Source: Shouchella shacheensis (GTDB lineage Bacteria > Bacillota > Bacilli > Bacillales > Bacillaceae_D). From it: a stretch of 46,994 bases of DNA. Shown here piece by piece: positions 31,933-41,084 of this stretch. The notes under the pieces were generated by a model, which worked only from the letters and a program-made list of their open reading frames with translations, had not been told where the DNA came from and ran no database searches. The first letter of the stretch is position 1. Each line of letters starts with the position of its first letter. The translations under genes were made by a program, and so were the position numbers. The stretch lies in the NCBI RefSeq assembly GCF_001484965.1, contig NZ_LLYY01000033.1:1-46994 (forward strand). The letters are read 5' to 3'.

Positions 31933-32754
31933 TTGACGACGATTTCAAAGATCACTGTGCAAAAAAAAGCAAGGCAGCGCTACAATATCTTTCTTAAAGA
32001 AGCGGAAAGCGAACGATACGCTTTTAGTGTGGATGAAGACATCCTCATCAAATACAATCTGCGAAAAGGACAAGCGCTTGAGGAAGAGGAGATGCGCGCA
32101 CTCATCGATGCTGATGAAGCGAAAAAAACGCAGCACTTAGCGATTCATTATCTCTCGTACCGCATTCGTTCTGCCCATGAATTGAGAACGTATCTGCAAA
32201 AAAAGGAGAGGGAGCCAGCTCATATTGAGCAAACGATGGCCTTTCTCTTTAGGGAGAAGCTTCTCAATGACGAAGAATTTGCTGGAGCCTATATCCGCAC
32301 AAAGACAAGGCAGCATGTAGTTGGCCCGCGCAAGCTTAGCCAGGAGCTTGTACAAAAAGGAATTTCGTCCTCAATTATCGCGCAAGCGCTCATGCCTTTA
32401 ACCTTCGAATGGCAAGTGGAGAGCGCCTATGGTTGGCTCGAGAAACAATTATCCAAGCAGAGAAAGCAAAAGGAGTCTTGGGAGAAGCAAAAGCTAAAGT
32501 GGATGAACCGTCTCGTTTCGAAAGGGTTCGAGCATGAGCCGATCAGAGAGGCGCTCTCCATGATCAAAGGAAAAGACGAAGAAGTTGAATGGAAGGCCTT
32601 AGTTTATCAGGCGGACAAGCTGGCTTTTTCCTACAGAAAGAAGTATGAAGAAAGAGAAGTGAAGTGGAAGCTGAAGCAGGCACTTTACAGAAAAGGGTTC
32701 GCTTTAAATGTAATTGAGAGGTATTTAGATGAATACCCGAAGGAGGGCGATTAG
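31933..32754 (+). CDS. recX: Recombination regulator RecX
   Basis: A 273-residue protein made of repeated three-helix units that modulates RecA filaments. Visible repeats: YLSYRIRSAHELRTYLQKKE, LLNDEEFAGAYIRTKTRQHVVGPRKLSQELVQKGI and later copies. The length fits the long Bacillus form. The start is TTG at 31933 after AAAGGGGGAGAG; the longer frame from 31831 runs into the divergent gene's promoter region. Its TAG stop is one base before the TTG of the next gene, so they are translationally linked. Confidence 0.9.
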   Translation: MTTISKITVQKKARQRYNIFLKEAESERYAFSVDEDILIKYNLRKGQALEEEEMRALIDADEAKKTQHLAIHYLSYRIRSAHELRTYLQKKEREPAHIEQTMAFLFREKLLNDEEFAGAYIRTKTRQHVVGPRKLSQELVQKGISSSIIAQALMPLTFEWQVESAYGWLEKQLSKQRKQKESWEKQKLKWMNRLVSKGFEHEPIREALSMIKGKDEEVEWKALVYQADKLAFSYRKKYEEREVKWKLKQALYRKGFALNVIERYLDEYPKEGD

Positions 32755-32755
32755 T

Positions 32756-33073
32756 TTGGAGAGACGATTTAGCGAAATGAGTGAGTATGAACTTCGACAA
32801 GAAATTGCCACTCTTAATGAGAAAGCAAAGAAAGCTGAGCAGCTTGGAATGGGGAATGAATTCGCTGTACATGAAAGAAGAAAAATTTTAGCACAAGCTT
32901 ATTTGCTTGATCCAGACCAATTTGTGCCAGGACATACGTACCGATTAACGGAGGGGATGGACCTCTTTACGATTTCTTACATGAATGGACGATTCGCCTG
33001 GGGACACCGGGGGAAAGAAAAAGACCTATCAGCCGTGCCGATCTCGCTTTTAGGGGATAAGGTGACAGAGTAG
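32756..33073 (+). CDS. yfhH: YfhH (DUF1811) small protein
   Basis: A 105-residue protein matching B. subtilis YfhH: the helical part YELRQEIATLNEKAKKAEQ leads to MGNEFAVHERRKILAQAYLLDP and a small beta domain ending GRFAWGHR...VPISLL. Function unknown. The start is TTG at 32756 with GAAGGAGGG upstream, inside the end of recX. Same gene order as B. subtilis. Confidence 0.85.
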   Translation: MERRFSEMSEYELRQEIATLNEKAKKAEQLGMGNEFAVHERRKILAQAYLLDPDQFVPGHTYRLTEGMDLFTISYMNGRFAWGHRGKEKDLSAVPISLLGDKVTE

Positions 33074-33077
33074 CGAA

Positions 33078-33106
33078 GAAAAGCGGAGGCGCTCTGCTCA
33101 CGAGCG
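33078..33106 (-). repeat. Inverted remnant of a family A repeat end
   Basis: GAAAAGCGGAGGCGCTCTGC and the following CTCACGAGCGA are the reverse complement of the right end of family A (GCTCGTGAGCAGGGCGCCTG...CTTTTC). It is the only copy seen in this orientation. Confidence 0.7.
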
Positions 33107-33113
33107 ATAGATG

Positions 33114-33147
33114 AAAAAACAAAGGAAGCCAACATGGCTTCCTTTGT
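33114..33147 (-). terminator. Terminator of the sspK unit
   Basis: ACAAAGGAAGCC pairs with GGCTTCCTTTGT; on the minus strand it ends in a T run. Confidence 0.85.
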
Positions 33148-33162
33148 CATTCGCACGACTTT

Positions 33163-33324
33163 TTACGTGCGTAATTTGCGCGTCTGCGCTTCAAGCACGA
33201 TATCTCGCTGAGTTTGTTGGGTTTCACCATTCACTTGGTGGAAGGCGTGCTTTGGGTTTGCACGCGGTGACATGAACGGATCACGATACGAACCATTTTT
33301 CAGATGCTTGTTTTCCTTCCCCAT
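33163..33324 (-). CDS. YpzG-like small protein
   Basis: A 53-residue basic, hydrophilic protein, too short for most gene finders. The pattern YRDPFMSPRANPKHAFHQVN followed by GETQQTQ resembles the YpzG family of Bacillus, which has no known function. GGAGGG precedes the ATG. It starts 16 bases after the sspK stop, and a terminator lies just beyond, so it belongs to the forespore-expressed sspK transcript. Confidence 0.75.
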   Translation of the reverse strand: MGKENKHLKNGSYRDPFMSPRANPKHAFHQVNGETQQTQRDIVLEAQTRKLRT

Positions 33325-33340
33325 TCGATTTCCCTCCATA

Positions 33341-33496
33341 TTAGTGCGTTCTAAAATGGTCGGACGAACTCATTCGTTCTTGCGGGCGATCATTAATGGT
33401 GCCATTTGCGCGCCTAGAAGCATGCTCATCGGCATTGTCCACTTTGTTGCCATTAAACGAAATTCGGTTTGGAAAATTTTTTGCTTTGTTTCGCAC
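33341..33496 (-). CDS. sspK: Small acid-soluble spore protein K
   Basis: A 51-residue spore protein. The pattern VRNKAKNFPNRISFNGNK (first codon GTG), then DEHASRRANGTINDRPQERM matches SspK, a minor SASP. GAGGGGGGC lies a few bases before the GTG. It is preceded by a clear sigma-G-like promoter and lies between yfhH and yfhP as in B. subtilis. Confidence 0.88.
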   Translation of the reverse strand: MRNKAKNFPNRISFNGNKVDNADEHASRRANGTINDRPQERMSSSDHFRTH

Positions 33497-33529
33497 TCGT
33501 GAGCCCCCCTCGCCATATCGGCTTACCTC

Positions 33530-33560
33530 TAGTATGAACGAGAGGCACAAAGCTTATGAA
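33530..33560 (-). promoter_or_regulatory. Sigma-G-like promoter of sspK
   Basis: On the minus strand TTCATA (33560-33555), 18 bp, CATACTA (33536-33530). Both boxes and the spacing are identical to those upstream of pdaA. Confidence 0.75.
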
Positions 33561-33585
33561 GGGAATCCGTCCCAATCGAATCGTT

Positions 33586-34566
33586 CTAGGTAAGGACCTT
33601 CAGCTTTTTCTGCAGCGTCTCTTCACTATAGACCCAACCAGTATAAGAAGAGAGGATCTTAAGGGATTCGTTCATTTGTACAATCGCTACAAACGGATAG
33701 TGGCCTTTGCTTCTGTAGCGCAGGTCAATAAAGCGGACTTCGTATCCGCCATCTGTGTTTGCCTCTATTTCCCAACGGTACGTGGGCGAGAACGACAGAA
33801 ACGCCGAAAGATTTTTGTCTTCTCGAGCAGCAAGCATGATGGGGTCCGTAGGAATTGGATCAAACGTATAGCTTTCGAAAAAATGTATTTCCTTGTCCTT
33901 GGACTGAGCCACATAAAGCATTTCTGGCGTTCGAATGACCAGATGCCATTTGTTCCAGCGAATCGTTGGCGAGACAAATATATGGGAAGCCGTCGGGTGA
34001 ATCGAGCGTGCCGCTTGAACGACTTTCCTTTTCTCGTGAATTCGCCATACATAATAAAAGATCAAACCTAGATAGACAGCCAAAAACGTAGGACCAGGCG
34101 GAACGCCAACAACCCAGAGAATAATTCCTACCGCGTGAGTAAGGAAAATGACTGGATCAAAAATATTAATGATTCCCAGAGCCACCCATCTGTTGGAAAT
34201 TGGTCTGAGTGCCTGTGTGCCGTAAGCATTGAAGATATCGACGAACACATGGAGCACCACGGAAATAAACGACCATAAAAGGAGAGTTAGCCAAACAGCA
34301 TTTGGGAAAAACAGCATAAGTGCTCCCGAGACGAGGAAAGGCCAAGTTAGCACTGCTGGAAGGGAATGAGTAACGCCTCGGTGGTGCCGAATATACACCG
34401 CATTATTTCTAAGTTTTAAGATGGTATCAAAATCAGGAGCGTTCGACCCAACCAATGTTGCCGTAAGAACAGCGGTCTGCATGTAAGGAGAAGCGGCCAC
34501 ACTTGGATCTAGTGAAGCTAATCCCCCAAGGCCAACGCCCATTACGATATGTGTAGTTGTGTCCAT
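33586..34566 (-). CDS. yfhP: YfhP-type membrane-bound metal-dependent hydrolase
   Basis: A 326-residue membrane protein of the YdjM/YfhP family. MDTTTHIVMGVGLGGLA, GSNAPDFDTIL, YIRHHRGVTHSLPA and HVFVDIFNAYGTQ are the conserved histidine/aspartate motifs, followed by several spans and a C-terminal soluble part (about 210-326). Its activity is inferred from motifs only. I used the ATG at 34566; the ribosome site AAAGGAGGG is 13 bases upstream, a long distance, so a nearer non-ATG start cannot be excluded. Confidence 0.85.
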   Translation of the reverse strand: MDTTTHIVMGVGLGGLASLDPSVAASPYMQTAVLTATLVGSNAPDFDTILKLRNNAVYIRHHRGVTHSLPAVLTWPFLVSGALMLFFPNAVWLTLLLWSFISVVLHVFVDIFNAYGTQALRPISNRWVALGIINIFDPVIFLTHAVGIILWVVGVPPGPTFLAVYLGLIFYYVWRIHEKRKVVQAARSIHPTASHIFVSPTIRWNKWHLVIRTPEMLYVAQSKDKEIHFFESYTFDPIPTDPIMLAAREDKNLSAFLSFSPTYRWEIEANTDGGYEVRFIDLRYRSKGHYPFVAIVQMNESLKILSSYTGWVYSEETLQKKLKVLT

Positions 34567-34732
34567 CTCGGGCAGAATTCCCTCCTTTGTGACAACATGA
34601 TACATCCGCAGTTCATGGTATGCTATAGTTATACCCAGAAATCATACGCTTCAAGCATCGATAGTGTCACCCATTATTAACGTAACAAGAAGGAACGTCA
34701 AGTCTTACCCCAATTAAGCAGGTGATGATATT

Positions 34733-35824
34733 ATGACAAATGCAGTAGCCGATACATTTGAAACGAATGCGTTTAGAAAAAATTTAACGAGTTGGTTTGC
34801 TATACATAAGCGTGAGCTTCCGTGGCGCGAAGAAAGTACGCCTTACCGCGTGTGGGTTTCAGAAATCATGCTTCAGCAGACGCGGGTAGACACCGTCATT
34901 CCGTACTATGAACAATTTATGCGTACGTTCCCTACAATGACGGACTTAGCAGAGGCAGATGAAGATACGCTTTTAAAAACGTGGGAAGGGCTTGGGTATT
35001 ATTCTCGTGTTCGTAATCTGCAATCAGCCGTACGTGAGGTCGTGGAAGAGTACGGGGGAGAGGTTCCTGATTCCCGTGAAGCTGTAGAATCGTTAAAGGG
35101 GGTAGGTCCTTATACGGCCGGAGCGATATTAAGCATTGCTTACGGGAAGCCCGAGCCAGCGGTTGATGGCAATGTGATGCGAGTTCTCTCGCGTGTGCTG
35201 CTCATAAGTGATGACATTAGTAAGCAGAAAACACGCAAACAATTTGAACAAGCACTTTACGAAATGATTGATCCACGAGATCCCTCCAGCTTTAATCAAG
35301 GATTAATGGAATTGGGAGCACTTGTATGTACGCCGACGTCTCCAGGCTGTTTGCTATGCCCCGTGCGCGAGCAATGCAGGGCGTACGAGCAGGGCGTGCA
35401 AGAGGAGCTTCCTGTGAAGAGTAAAAAGAAAAAGGCGAAAGAAAAGGAGCTTGCTTCATTTCTTCTAAGATCAAAGGAAGGCAAAGTACTCATTGAAAAG
35501 CGTCCGTCTACTGGCCTTTTGGCTGGTCTTTGGCAGTTTCCTCAGGTGGAAGTAGCCGACCCGTCAAATGAAGTGGAGCGCAAGCAGCTGTTAAAGGACA
35601 CATACGGGCCGCAAACTTCTCTGGAAAGCAGCAACGCTGACATCACGCATGTGTTTAGTCATTTAGTGTGGCATATTCAGCTGTACTACGGGCGAGTAAA
35701 AGATCAAGATTTACACAAACATGTTCACTTACGGTGGGTCGATGTACATGAGCTTGAAGCGTACGCTTTTCCAGTATTCCAGCAAAAGCTGATAAACCAA
35801 TGCTATGAGGAGGGGTTATTATGA
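34733..35824 (+). CDS. mutY: A/G-specific adenine glycosylase MutY
   Basis: A 363-residue DNA repair enzyme that removes adenine paired with 8-oxoguanine. Helix-hairpin-helix LKGVGPYTAGAIL, catalytic Glu44 (SEIMLQQTRVDTV) and Asp145 (AVDGNVMRV), the iron-sulfur cysteines Cys199, Cys206, Cys209 and Cys215, and a C-terminal NUDIX-like domain that checks the opposite base. Its stop overlaps the start of the SDR gene (ATGA). Confidence 0.96.
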   Translation: MTNAVADTFETNAFRKNLTSWFAIHKRELPWREESTPYRVWVSEIMLQQTRVDTVIPYYEQFMRTFPTMTDLAEADEDTLLKTWEGLGYYSRVRNLQSAVREVVEEYGGEVPDSREAVESLKGVGPYTAGAILSIAYGKPEPAVDGNVMRVLSRVLLISDDISKQKTRKQFEQALYEMIDPRDPSSFNQGLMELGALVCTPTSPGCLLCPVREQCRAYEQGVQEELPVKSKKKKAKEKELASFLLRSKEGKVLIEKRPSTGLLAGLWQFPQVEVADPSNEVERKQLLKDTYGPQTSLESSNADITHVFSHLVWHIQLYYGRVKDQDLHKHVHLRWVDVHELEAYAFPVFQQKLINQCYEEGLL

Positions 35825-36567
35825 ACTTAGGACTAAAAGACAAGACGGTGCTCGTGACAGGAGGAACGAAGGGCATTGGCCGTGCGATTGCTGAAGCGTT
35901 TGTGAAAGAGGGGGCGGACGTTGCTGTAGCAGCACGGTCTAAAGTAGATGAGAACTGGAACCCACAAATAAAGGTCATCAATGGCGATTTACTAATGAAA
36001 GAGGAGCGCGAACGCGTCTTCACTGAAGTCACAGGAACGCTAGGGCCTATCGATGTACTTATTAATAATGTGGGTGGAAGCAGTGGCACGACCATTACTG
36101 CGACCTCTCTAGATCAGTTCTACGAGGCGTTTGAGCTTAATTACTTTTCCGCTGTTCATTTTTCAAAGCTTGTACTGCCGGCCATGCAAGCAAGCCAAAA
36201 AGGCGCCATTCTCATGATTTCTTCTGTTTTTGGGCGGGAGTCAGGAGGAAAGGCGACGTATAATAGCGCAAAAGCGGCAATGATTAGCTTTACAAAAGCA
36301 CTTGCAGATGAAGTGGCTCGTGACGGCATCCAGGTTAACGGCATTGCCCCGGGGTCCATTCTACATCCGACCGGCAATTGGCAGCGGAGACTGGAAGAAA
36401 ACCCAGAGAAAATCGAACACTTCGTTGATGAACAAATTCCTGCCGGGAGGTTTGGAAGGCCCGAGGAAATTGCCAATGTTGCGCTGTTTATGGCCTCAGA
36501 TAAAGCTAGTTGGGTCCAAGGAGCGACGCTGAACGTTGATGGTGGGCAATCTAGGTCTAATGCCTAG
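35821..36567 (+). CDS. Short-chain dehydrogenase/reductase
   Basis: A 248-residue Rossmann-fold oxidoreductase: TGGTKGIG (13-20), NNVGG, and the catalytic Ser134/Ser135, Tyr147 and Lys151. The C-terminal GATLNVDGG is typical of NAD(P)H-dependent 3-oxoacyl-type SDRs. It overlaps mutY by four bases, so translation is coupled, although I know of no functional link. B. subtilis lacks this gene at this place as far as I recall. Substrate unknown. Confidence 0.9.
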   Translation: MNLGLKDKTVLVTGGTKGIGRAIAEAFVKEGADVAVAARSKVDENWNPQIKVINGDLLMKEERERVFTEVTGTLGPIDVLINNVGGSSGTTITATSLDQFYEAFELNYFSAVHFSKLVLPAMQASQKGAILMISSVFGRESGGKATYNSAKAAMISFTKALADEVARDGIQVNGIAPGSILHPTGNWQRRLEENPEKIEHFVDEQIPAGRFGRPEEIANVALFMASDKASWVQGATLNVDGGQSRSNA

Positions 36568-36591
36568 TAAACGCACGTCTATGCCAATGGG

Positions 36592-36625
36592 AAGACCCTG
36601 AGCTACGAAGGCTCAGGGTCTTTTG
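36592..36625. terminator. Hairpin after the SDR gene
   Basis: AAGACCCTGAGC pairs perfectly with GCTCAGGGTCTT, then TTTTG; it lies between convergent genes. Confidence 0.8.
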
Positions 36626-36640
36626 TGAAACCCCTCCCTT

Positions 36641-36991
36641 TCATATCCCTGGCTCATGATCATCTTCGTTCGTAAGGTGAATTTCGGAAATGATTTGCTT
36701 TGTTTTCGCTGTTCCTAGCTGATAAATTTTCTCGTACACATCATTCATCCCTACTTGGTATTCGTTTTTATCGGTATCGCCAGCAATATCATCGAAATGA
36801 CGAAAAGAAAACAAGTTGCCAAGCTCGACATCGTGTCTGTTGACCTGTCTTAACAGTGTTTCAAATTCTTTTTTTTCCTCTGGTGTCGCGTCGATTTCGT
36901 ATTCAATCATCTCTCCGTCACCAACGCGAGTTGCGCTAATTTCATCCATGCTAATCGGGTTTAAATTAACGTAATAACGCTGTTTATCCAA
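36641..36991 (-). CDS. Conserved hypothetical protein
   Basis: A 116-residue, very acidic, soluble protein that begins MDKQRYYVNLNPISMDEIS and contains a helical middle (TPEEKKEFETLLRQVN) with no enzyme motif I can name. The start is TTG at 36991 with AAAGGGGAG upstream; the longer frame overlaps the preceding gene. It follows the yfhS-like gene by 13 bases and forms an operon with it. Confidence 0.7.
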   Translation of the reverse strand: MDKQRYYVNLNPISMDEISATRVGDGEMIEYEIDATPEEKKEFETLLRQVNRHDVELGNLFSFRHFDDIAGDTDKNEYQVGMNDVYEKIYQLGTAKTKQIISEIHLTNEDDHEPGI

Positions 36992-37004
36992 GGAAATCTC
37001 CCCT

Positions 37005-37226
37005 TTAATCAAAATGCACTTCAGTTCCTTGCGTCCATGTTGCTTCTTGATGAAGCCCGCCTCTCTCCTCAATCTCTTTAATAATCAGGTTGTGCTTGGC
37101 ATTGCCTTGCTCATTTAAATACGCAGTCAGCTGACTCATCCCATGGTGGAAAAACGCTAGTTCTTTATCGCTCCAATCTTCAGGTGCAACGCCCTCAAGC
37201 TCATCGAGGCTTCGTCCTACATACAT
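37005..37226 (-). CDS. yfhS: YfhS-like small protein
   Basis: A 73-residue acidic protein (MYVGRSLDELEGVAPEDWSD, then ELAFFHHGMSQL and ATWTQGTEVHFD). It lies between mutY and fabL, where B. subtilis carries yfhS, and the size fits; I assign it mostly by position. Function unknown. TAGGAGGAG precedes the ATG. Confidence 0.6.
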   Translation of the reverse strand: MYVGRSLDELEGVAPEDWSDKELAFFHHGMSQLTAYLNEQGNAKHNLIIKEIEERGGLHQEATWTQGTEVHFD

Positions 37227-37263
37227 AAATCATTCTCCTCCTAAAAAGACCATGTGTGTGTAG

Positions 37264-38082
<819 letters not shown>

Positions 38083-38141
38083 TTTTTTTCGCATAAAAGC
38101 AAAGGGCCATGGTCACCATATATAGCGTGGAGGTGATACAC

Positions 38142-38312
38142 ATGGCTAACAACCCAAAAAATGTTGACTCGAAAACGAACAAAAACCAAGTAAAGAAGCA
38201 AAACCAAGCTTCTGCACAAGGGCAAGGGTATAACACTGAGTTCGCAAGCGAAACAGATGCACAGCATGTAAAAGAGCAAAACGCAAGATCAGAGCAAAAG
38301 AAAAACCAATAA
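38142..38312 (+). CDS. sspE: Gamma-type small acid-soluble spore protein
   Basis: A 56-residue Gln/Asn/Lys-rich spore protein that serves as an amino-acid store. The family signature GYNTEFASETDAQHVKEQNA occurs once, whereas B. subtilis SspE carries two such repeats, so this is a short form. GGAGGTG precedes the ATG. I could not fit a sigma-G promoter with correct spacing upstream, although GCATA and CATATA elements are there. Confidence 0.9.
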   Translation: MANNPKNVDSKTNKNQVKKQNQASAQGQGYNTEFASETDAQHVKEQNARSEQKKNQ

Positions 38313-38337
38313 TAGGTTTTAAACGCGCATTTGCGCT

Positions 38338-38383
38338 AAAAAAAGCATCCTCAGCCTTCTACGGTTTTGAGGGTGCTTTTTTC
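38338..38383 (+). terminator. Terminator of sspE
   Basis: AAAAGCATCCTCA pairs with TGAGGGTGCTTTT (one wobble), followed by TT. Confidence 0.85.
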
Positions 38384-38517
38384 TGTGCAAATGAACGTCT
38401 TTGCTGCTATAAGTGGTAGGCATTTCAAAACCGCGGAGAACCTAGTATAATGAAACATGGAGATAGGGATATGTGAAAATTACTTGAAAGGTTTTAGTTT
38501 AATGAAAGGAGCAGGCT

Positions 38518-39045
38518 ATGAGCTTTCCTAAGGAAGGCAGCACGATCCAGATACAAAGCTACAAGCATAATGGTACGCTTCATCGTATTTGGGAAGATAC
38601 AACCGTTTTAAAAGGAACGTCAAAAGTCGTAGTAGCGGGCAATGACCGAATCATTGTGCGTGAATCAGATGGGCGGAACTGGCGGACACGTGAACCGGCC
38701 ATCTGTTACTTTGATGCCGACCAGTGGTTCAATACCATTGGAATGATTCGAGCGGACGGCATTTACTATTACTGCAACATTGGCACGCCTTTTACGTGGG
38801 ATGAAGAGGCATTAAAGTATATTGATTATGACTTGGATATTAAGGTGTATCCGGATATGACCATGAAGCTGCTGGATGAAGATGAGTACGAATTGCATAG
38901 TAAGCTTATGAAATATCCGCCTGAACTTGACGGAATTTTGAAGAGGAGTGTAGACGAGCTAATTGCTTGGATTCACCAGCGAAAGGGCCCGTTTGCACCG
39001 CAGTTTGTTGAGAGTTGGTACGAACGTTACTTGCAACACCGATAG
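38518..39045 (+). CDS. ygaC: Nucleoside tri-/diphosphatase Ntdp (DUF402, YgaC)
   Basis: A 175-residue cytoplasmic enzyme of the Ntdp family, which hydrolyses nucleoside tri- and diphosphates with a divalent metal. The pattern [36 protein letters not shown] and [11 protein letters not shown] is typical of the family. GAAAGGAG precedes the ATG. Position between sspE and the ABC transporter ygaD matches B. subtilis. Confidence 0.9.
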   Translation: MSFPKEGSTIQIQSYKHNGTLHRIWEDTTVLKGTSKVVVAGNDRIIVRESDGRNWRTREPAICYFDADQWFNTIGMIRADGIYYYCNIGTPFTWDEEALKYIDYDLDIKVYPDMTMKLLDEDEYELHSKLMKYPPELDGILKRSVDELIAWIHQRKGPFAPQFVESWYERYLQHR

Positions 39046-39073
39046 GAGTCCTGTGACCAGGCTCTCTTTTGTG

Positions 39074-39113
39074 TCTAGCTCCGGCGGGTACGATCAACCC
39101 GCCTGCGCTTTTC
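39074..39113 (+). repeat. Miniature family B repeat (ends only)
   Basis: The 40-bp unit has the left end TCTAGCTCCGGCGGGT joined to the right end GATCAACCCGCCTGCGCTTTTC, with the middle of family B deleted. It still forms a hairpin (GGCGGGT/ACCCGCC). Confidence 0.8.
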
Positions 39114-39120
39114 TTCTGAT

Positions 39121-39237
39121 CCAGCTCCGGCGGGTAGGAGCTCGGGATTTTTCAGTCCTGCCCCGAAATCCAAGATCGGGATTTCTTTTGTCAGGGCTCC
39201 AAAATCCTCGCTCCTGACCAACCCGCCTGCGCTTTTC
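39121..39237 (+). repeat. Intergenic palindromic repeat, family B (copy 5)
   Basis: A full unit; central stem GAAATCC/GGATTTC. It ends six bases before the ribosome site of the ABC transporter gene, so it lies in, or drives, that gene's 5' leader. Confidence 0.85.
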
Positions 39238-39256
39238 TTATAAAGGAGTTACTTTT

Positions 39257-41002
39257 TTGGGTACAATCAGACGATATTTACAATTTGTTAAGCCGTACAG
39301 CAAAGAGATTGTTGGAACGATTCTAATTGGATTGTTGAAATTTGGAATACCACTCTTGTTTCCGTTGGTCTTGATGTATGTTATTGATGACATTATTAAT
39401 ACAGATATGAGTTCAGACGAACAGTTGTCTCAGCTTTACTGGATCGTCGGAGGAATGGCGGTTTTGTTTATTGTTCTTCGTCCGCCTGTTGAATACTACC
39501 GGCAGTATTTTGCGCAGTGGATTGGAAACAAAGTGCTTTTTGACATTCGTGATCAATTATTTACCCATATTCAGAAGCTGAGCCTCCGGTTTTATTCCAA
39601 CCGTAAAGTTGGGGAGATTATTTCTCGCGTGATTCATGATGTAGAACAAACGAAGAACTTTGTTATTACAGGGCTCATGAATATTTGGCTGGATTTAGCA
39701 ACAATCGTCATTGCGATTATTATCATGCTCAATTTGAATGTATGGCTCACGCTTGTGGCGATTTCAATGTTTCCATTTTACGGCTTCTCAATCAAGTTTT
39801 TCTATCAGAAGTTAAGAGAATTAACACGTGTGCGTTCACAGGCGCTTGCCGATGTACAAGGCCACCTTCATGAACGTGTGCAAGGAATGAGCGTGATTCG
39901 TAGCTTCGCGAATGAAGATTATGAACAAGGTCAATTTGCAAAACGGAACGGCAACTTTCTGACGAGAGCACTGGATCATACGCGCTGGAACGCTAAAACC
40001 TTTGCCGTTGTCAATACGGTGACTGATATCGCGCCGCTGCTTGTTTTGTTTGTGGCTGCGTACTTTGCGATACAGGGCAACCTAGAAATCGGTGTAATGA
40101 CGGCATTTGTTCTTTATATGGAGAGGTTGTACGGACCACTGCGCCGCCTTGTGAATTCATCGACCGTCCTTACGCAGTCGGTTGCGTCCATGGACCGTGT
40201 GTTTGAGTTTATGGATGAATCGTATGATATTCAGGATGCTAAAGGGGCGAAGGAATTAAAAAATGTCCGCGGTGAGGTTGAGTTCAAAGAAGTCTCTTTC
40301 ACTTACAATAACGATGATAAGCCGATTCTCGCTGACGTCTCATTGCATGTTCCTGCAGGCGAGACTGTTGCCTTTGTGGGGATGAGCGGAGGCGGAAAAA
40401 GTACCCTCATTAGTTTAATTCCTAGGTTTTATGATGTTACTTCGGGGGAGATTTCCATCGATGGAATGGATATTCGCAACCTGGCCGTCCGCAGCCTACG
40501 CGATAAAATTGGCATGGTGTTGCAAGACAATATTCTCTTTAGCGATAGTGTAAAAATGAATATTAAAATGGGCAAACCTGAGGCTACTGATGAAGAAGTC
40601 ATTCAAGCAGCGAGGGCTGCCAACGCGCATGAGTTCATCACAGAGCTGGAGACAGGGTATGACACCGAAGTCGGCGAGAGGGGCGTGAAGCTTTCTGGAG
40701 GTCAGAAGCAACGGATTGCCATTGCCCGCGTCTTTTTAAAGAACCCACCGATCCTTGTTTTTGATGAAGCAACATCTGCACTTGACCTTGAGAGTGAACA
40801 GTACATTCAAGAGGCATTGGATGTGTTGGCAAGAGACCGCACCACTTTTATCGTTGCTCACCGTCTCTCAACCATTACGAGTGCAGATAAGATTGTCGTT
40901 ATTGACAGTGGTCGTGTCGTAGAAGCGGGAACACACAAAGAGTTAATGAGCATGCATGGCACTTATCATAAACTGTACAGTGTACAGCAGTTTGAGGAAT
41001 AG
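39257..41002 (+). CDS. ygaD: ABC exporter, fused membrane and ATPase domains (YgaD)
   Basis: A 581-residue half-transporter. Residues 1-310 are the six-span exporter domain; residues 340-575 the ATPase, with Walker [11 protein letters not shown]-loop VLQDNILF, signature [14 protein letters not shown], Walker [13 protein letters not shown] and switch VAHRLST. It corresponds to B. subtilis YgaD (MsbA/multidrug type); substrate unknown. The start is TTG at 39257 after AAAGGAG. The promoter must lie within or before the adjacent repeats. Confidence 0.95.
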   Translation: MGTIRRYLQFVKPYSKEIVGTILIGLLKFGIPLLFPLVLMYVIDDIINTDMSSDEQLSQLYWIVGGMAVLFIVLRPPVEYYRQYFAQWIGNKVLFDIRDQLFTHIQKLSLRFYSNRKVGEIISRVIHDVEQTKNFVITGLMNIWLDLATIVIAIIIMLNLNVWLTLVAISMFPFYGFSIKFFYQKLRELTRVRSQALADVQGHLHERVQGMSVIRSFANEDYEQGQFAKRNGNFLTRALDHTRWNAKTFAVVNTVTDIAPLLVLFVAAYFAIQGNLEIGVMTAFVLYMERLYGPLRRLVNSSTVLTQSVASMDRVFEFMDESYDIQDAKGAKELKNVRGEVEFKEVSFTYNNDDKPILADVSLHVPAGETVAFVGMSGGGKSTLISLIPRFYDVTSGEISIDGMDIRNLAVRSLRDKIGMVLQDNILFSDSVKMNIKMGKPEATDEEVIQAARAANAHEFITELETGYDTEVGERGVKLSGGQKQRIAIARVFLKNPPILVFDEATSALDLESEQYIQEALDVLARDRTTFIVAHRLSTITSADKIVVIDSGRVVEAGTHKELMSMHGTYHKLYSVQQFEE

Positions 41003-41006
41003 TACG

Positions 41007-41046
41007 AAAAAAGCTTTACGCCTATTTGAGGCGTAAAGCTTTTTGT
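41007..41046 (+). terminator. Terminator of ygaD
   Basis: AAAAAGCTTTACGCCT pairs perfectly with AGGCGTAAAGCTTTTT. Confidence 0.9.
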
Positions 41047-41084
41047 CCGGGCAGAAACTCCAGTCTGCCCCCTTTTTTCTATGA

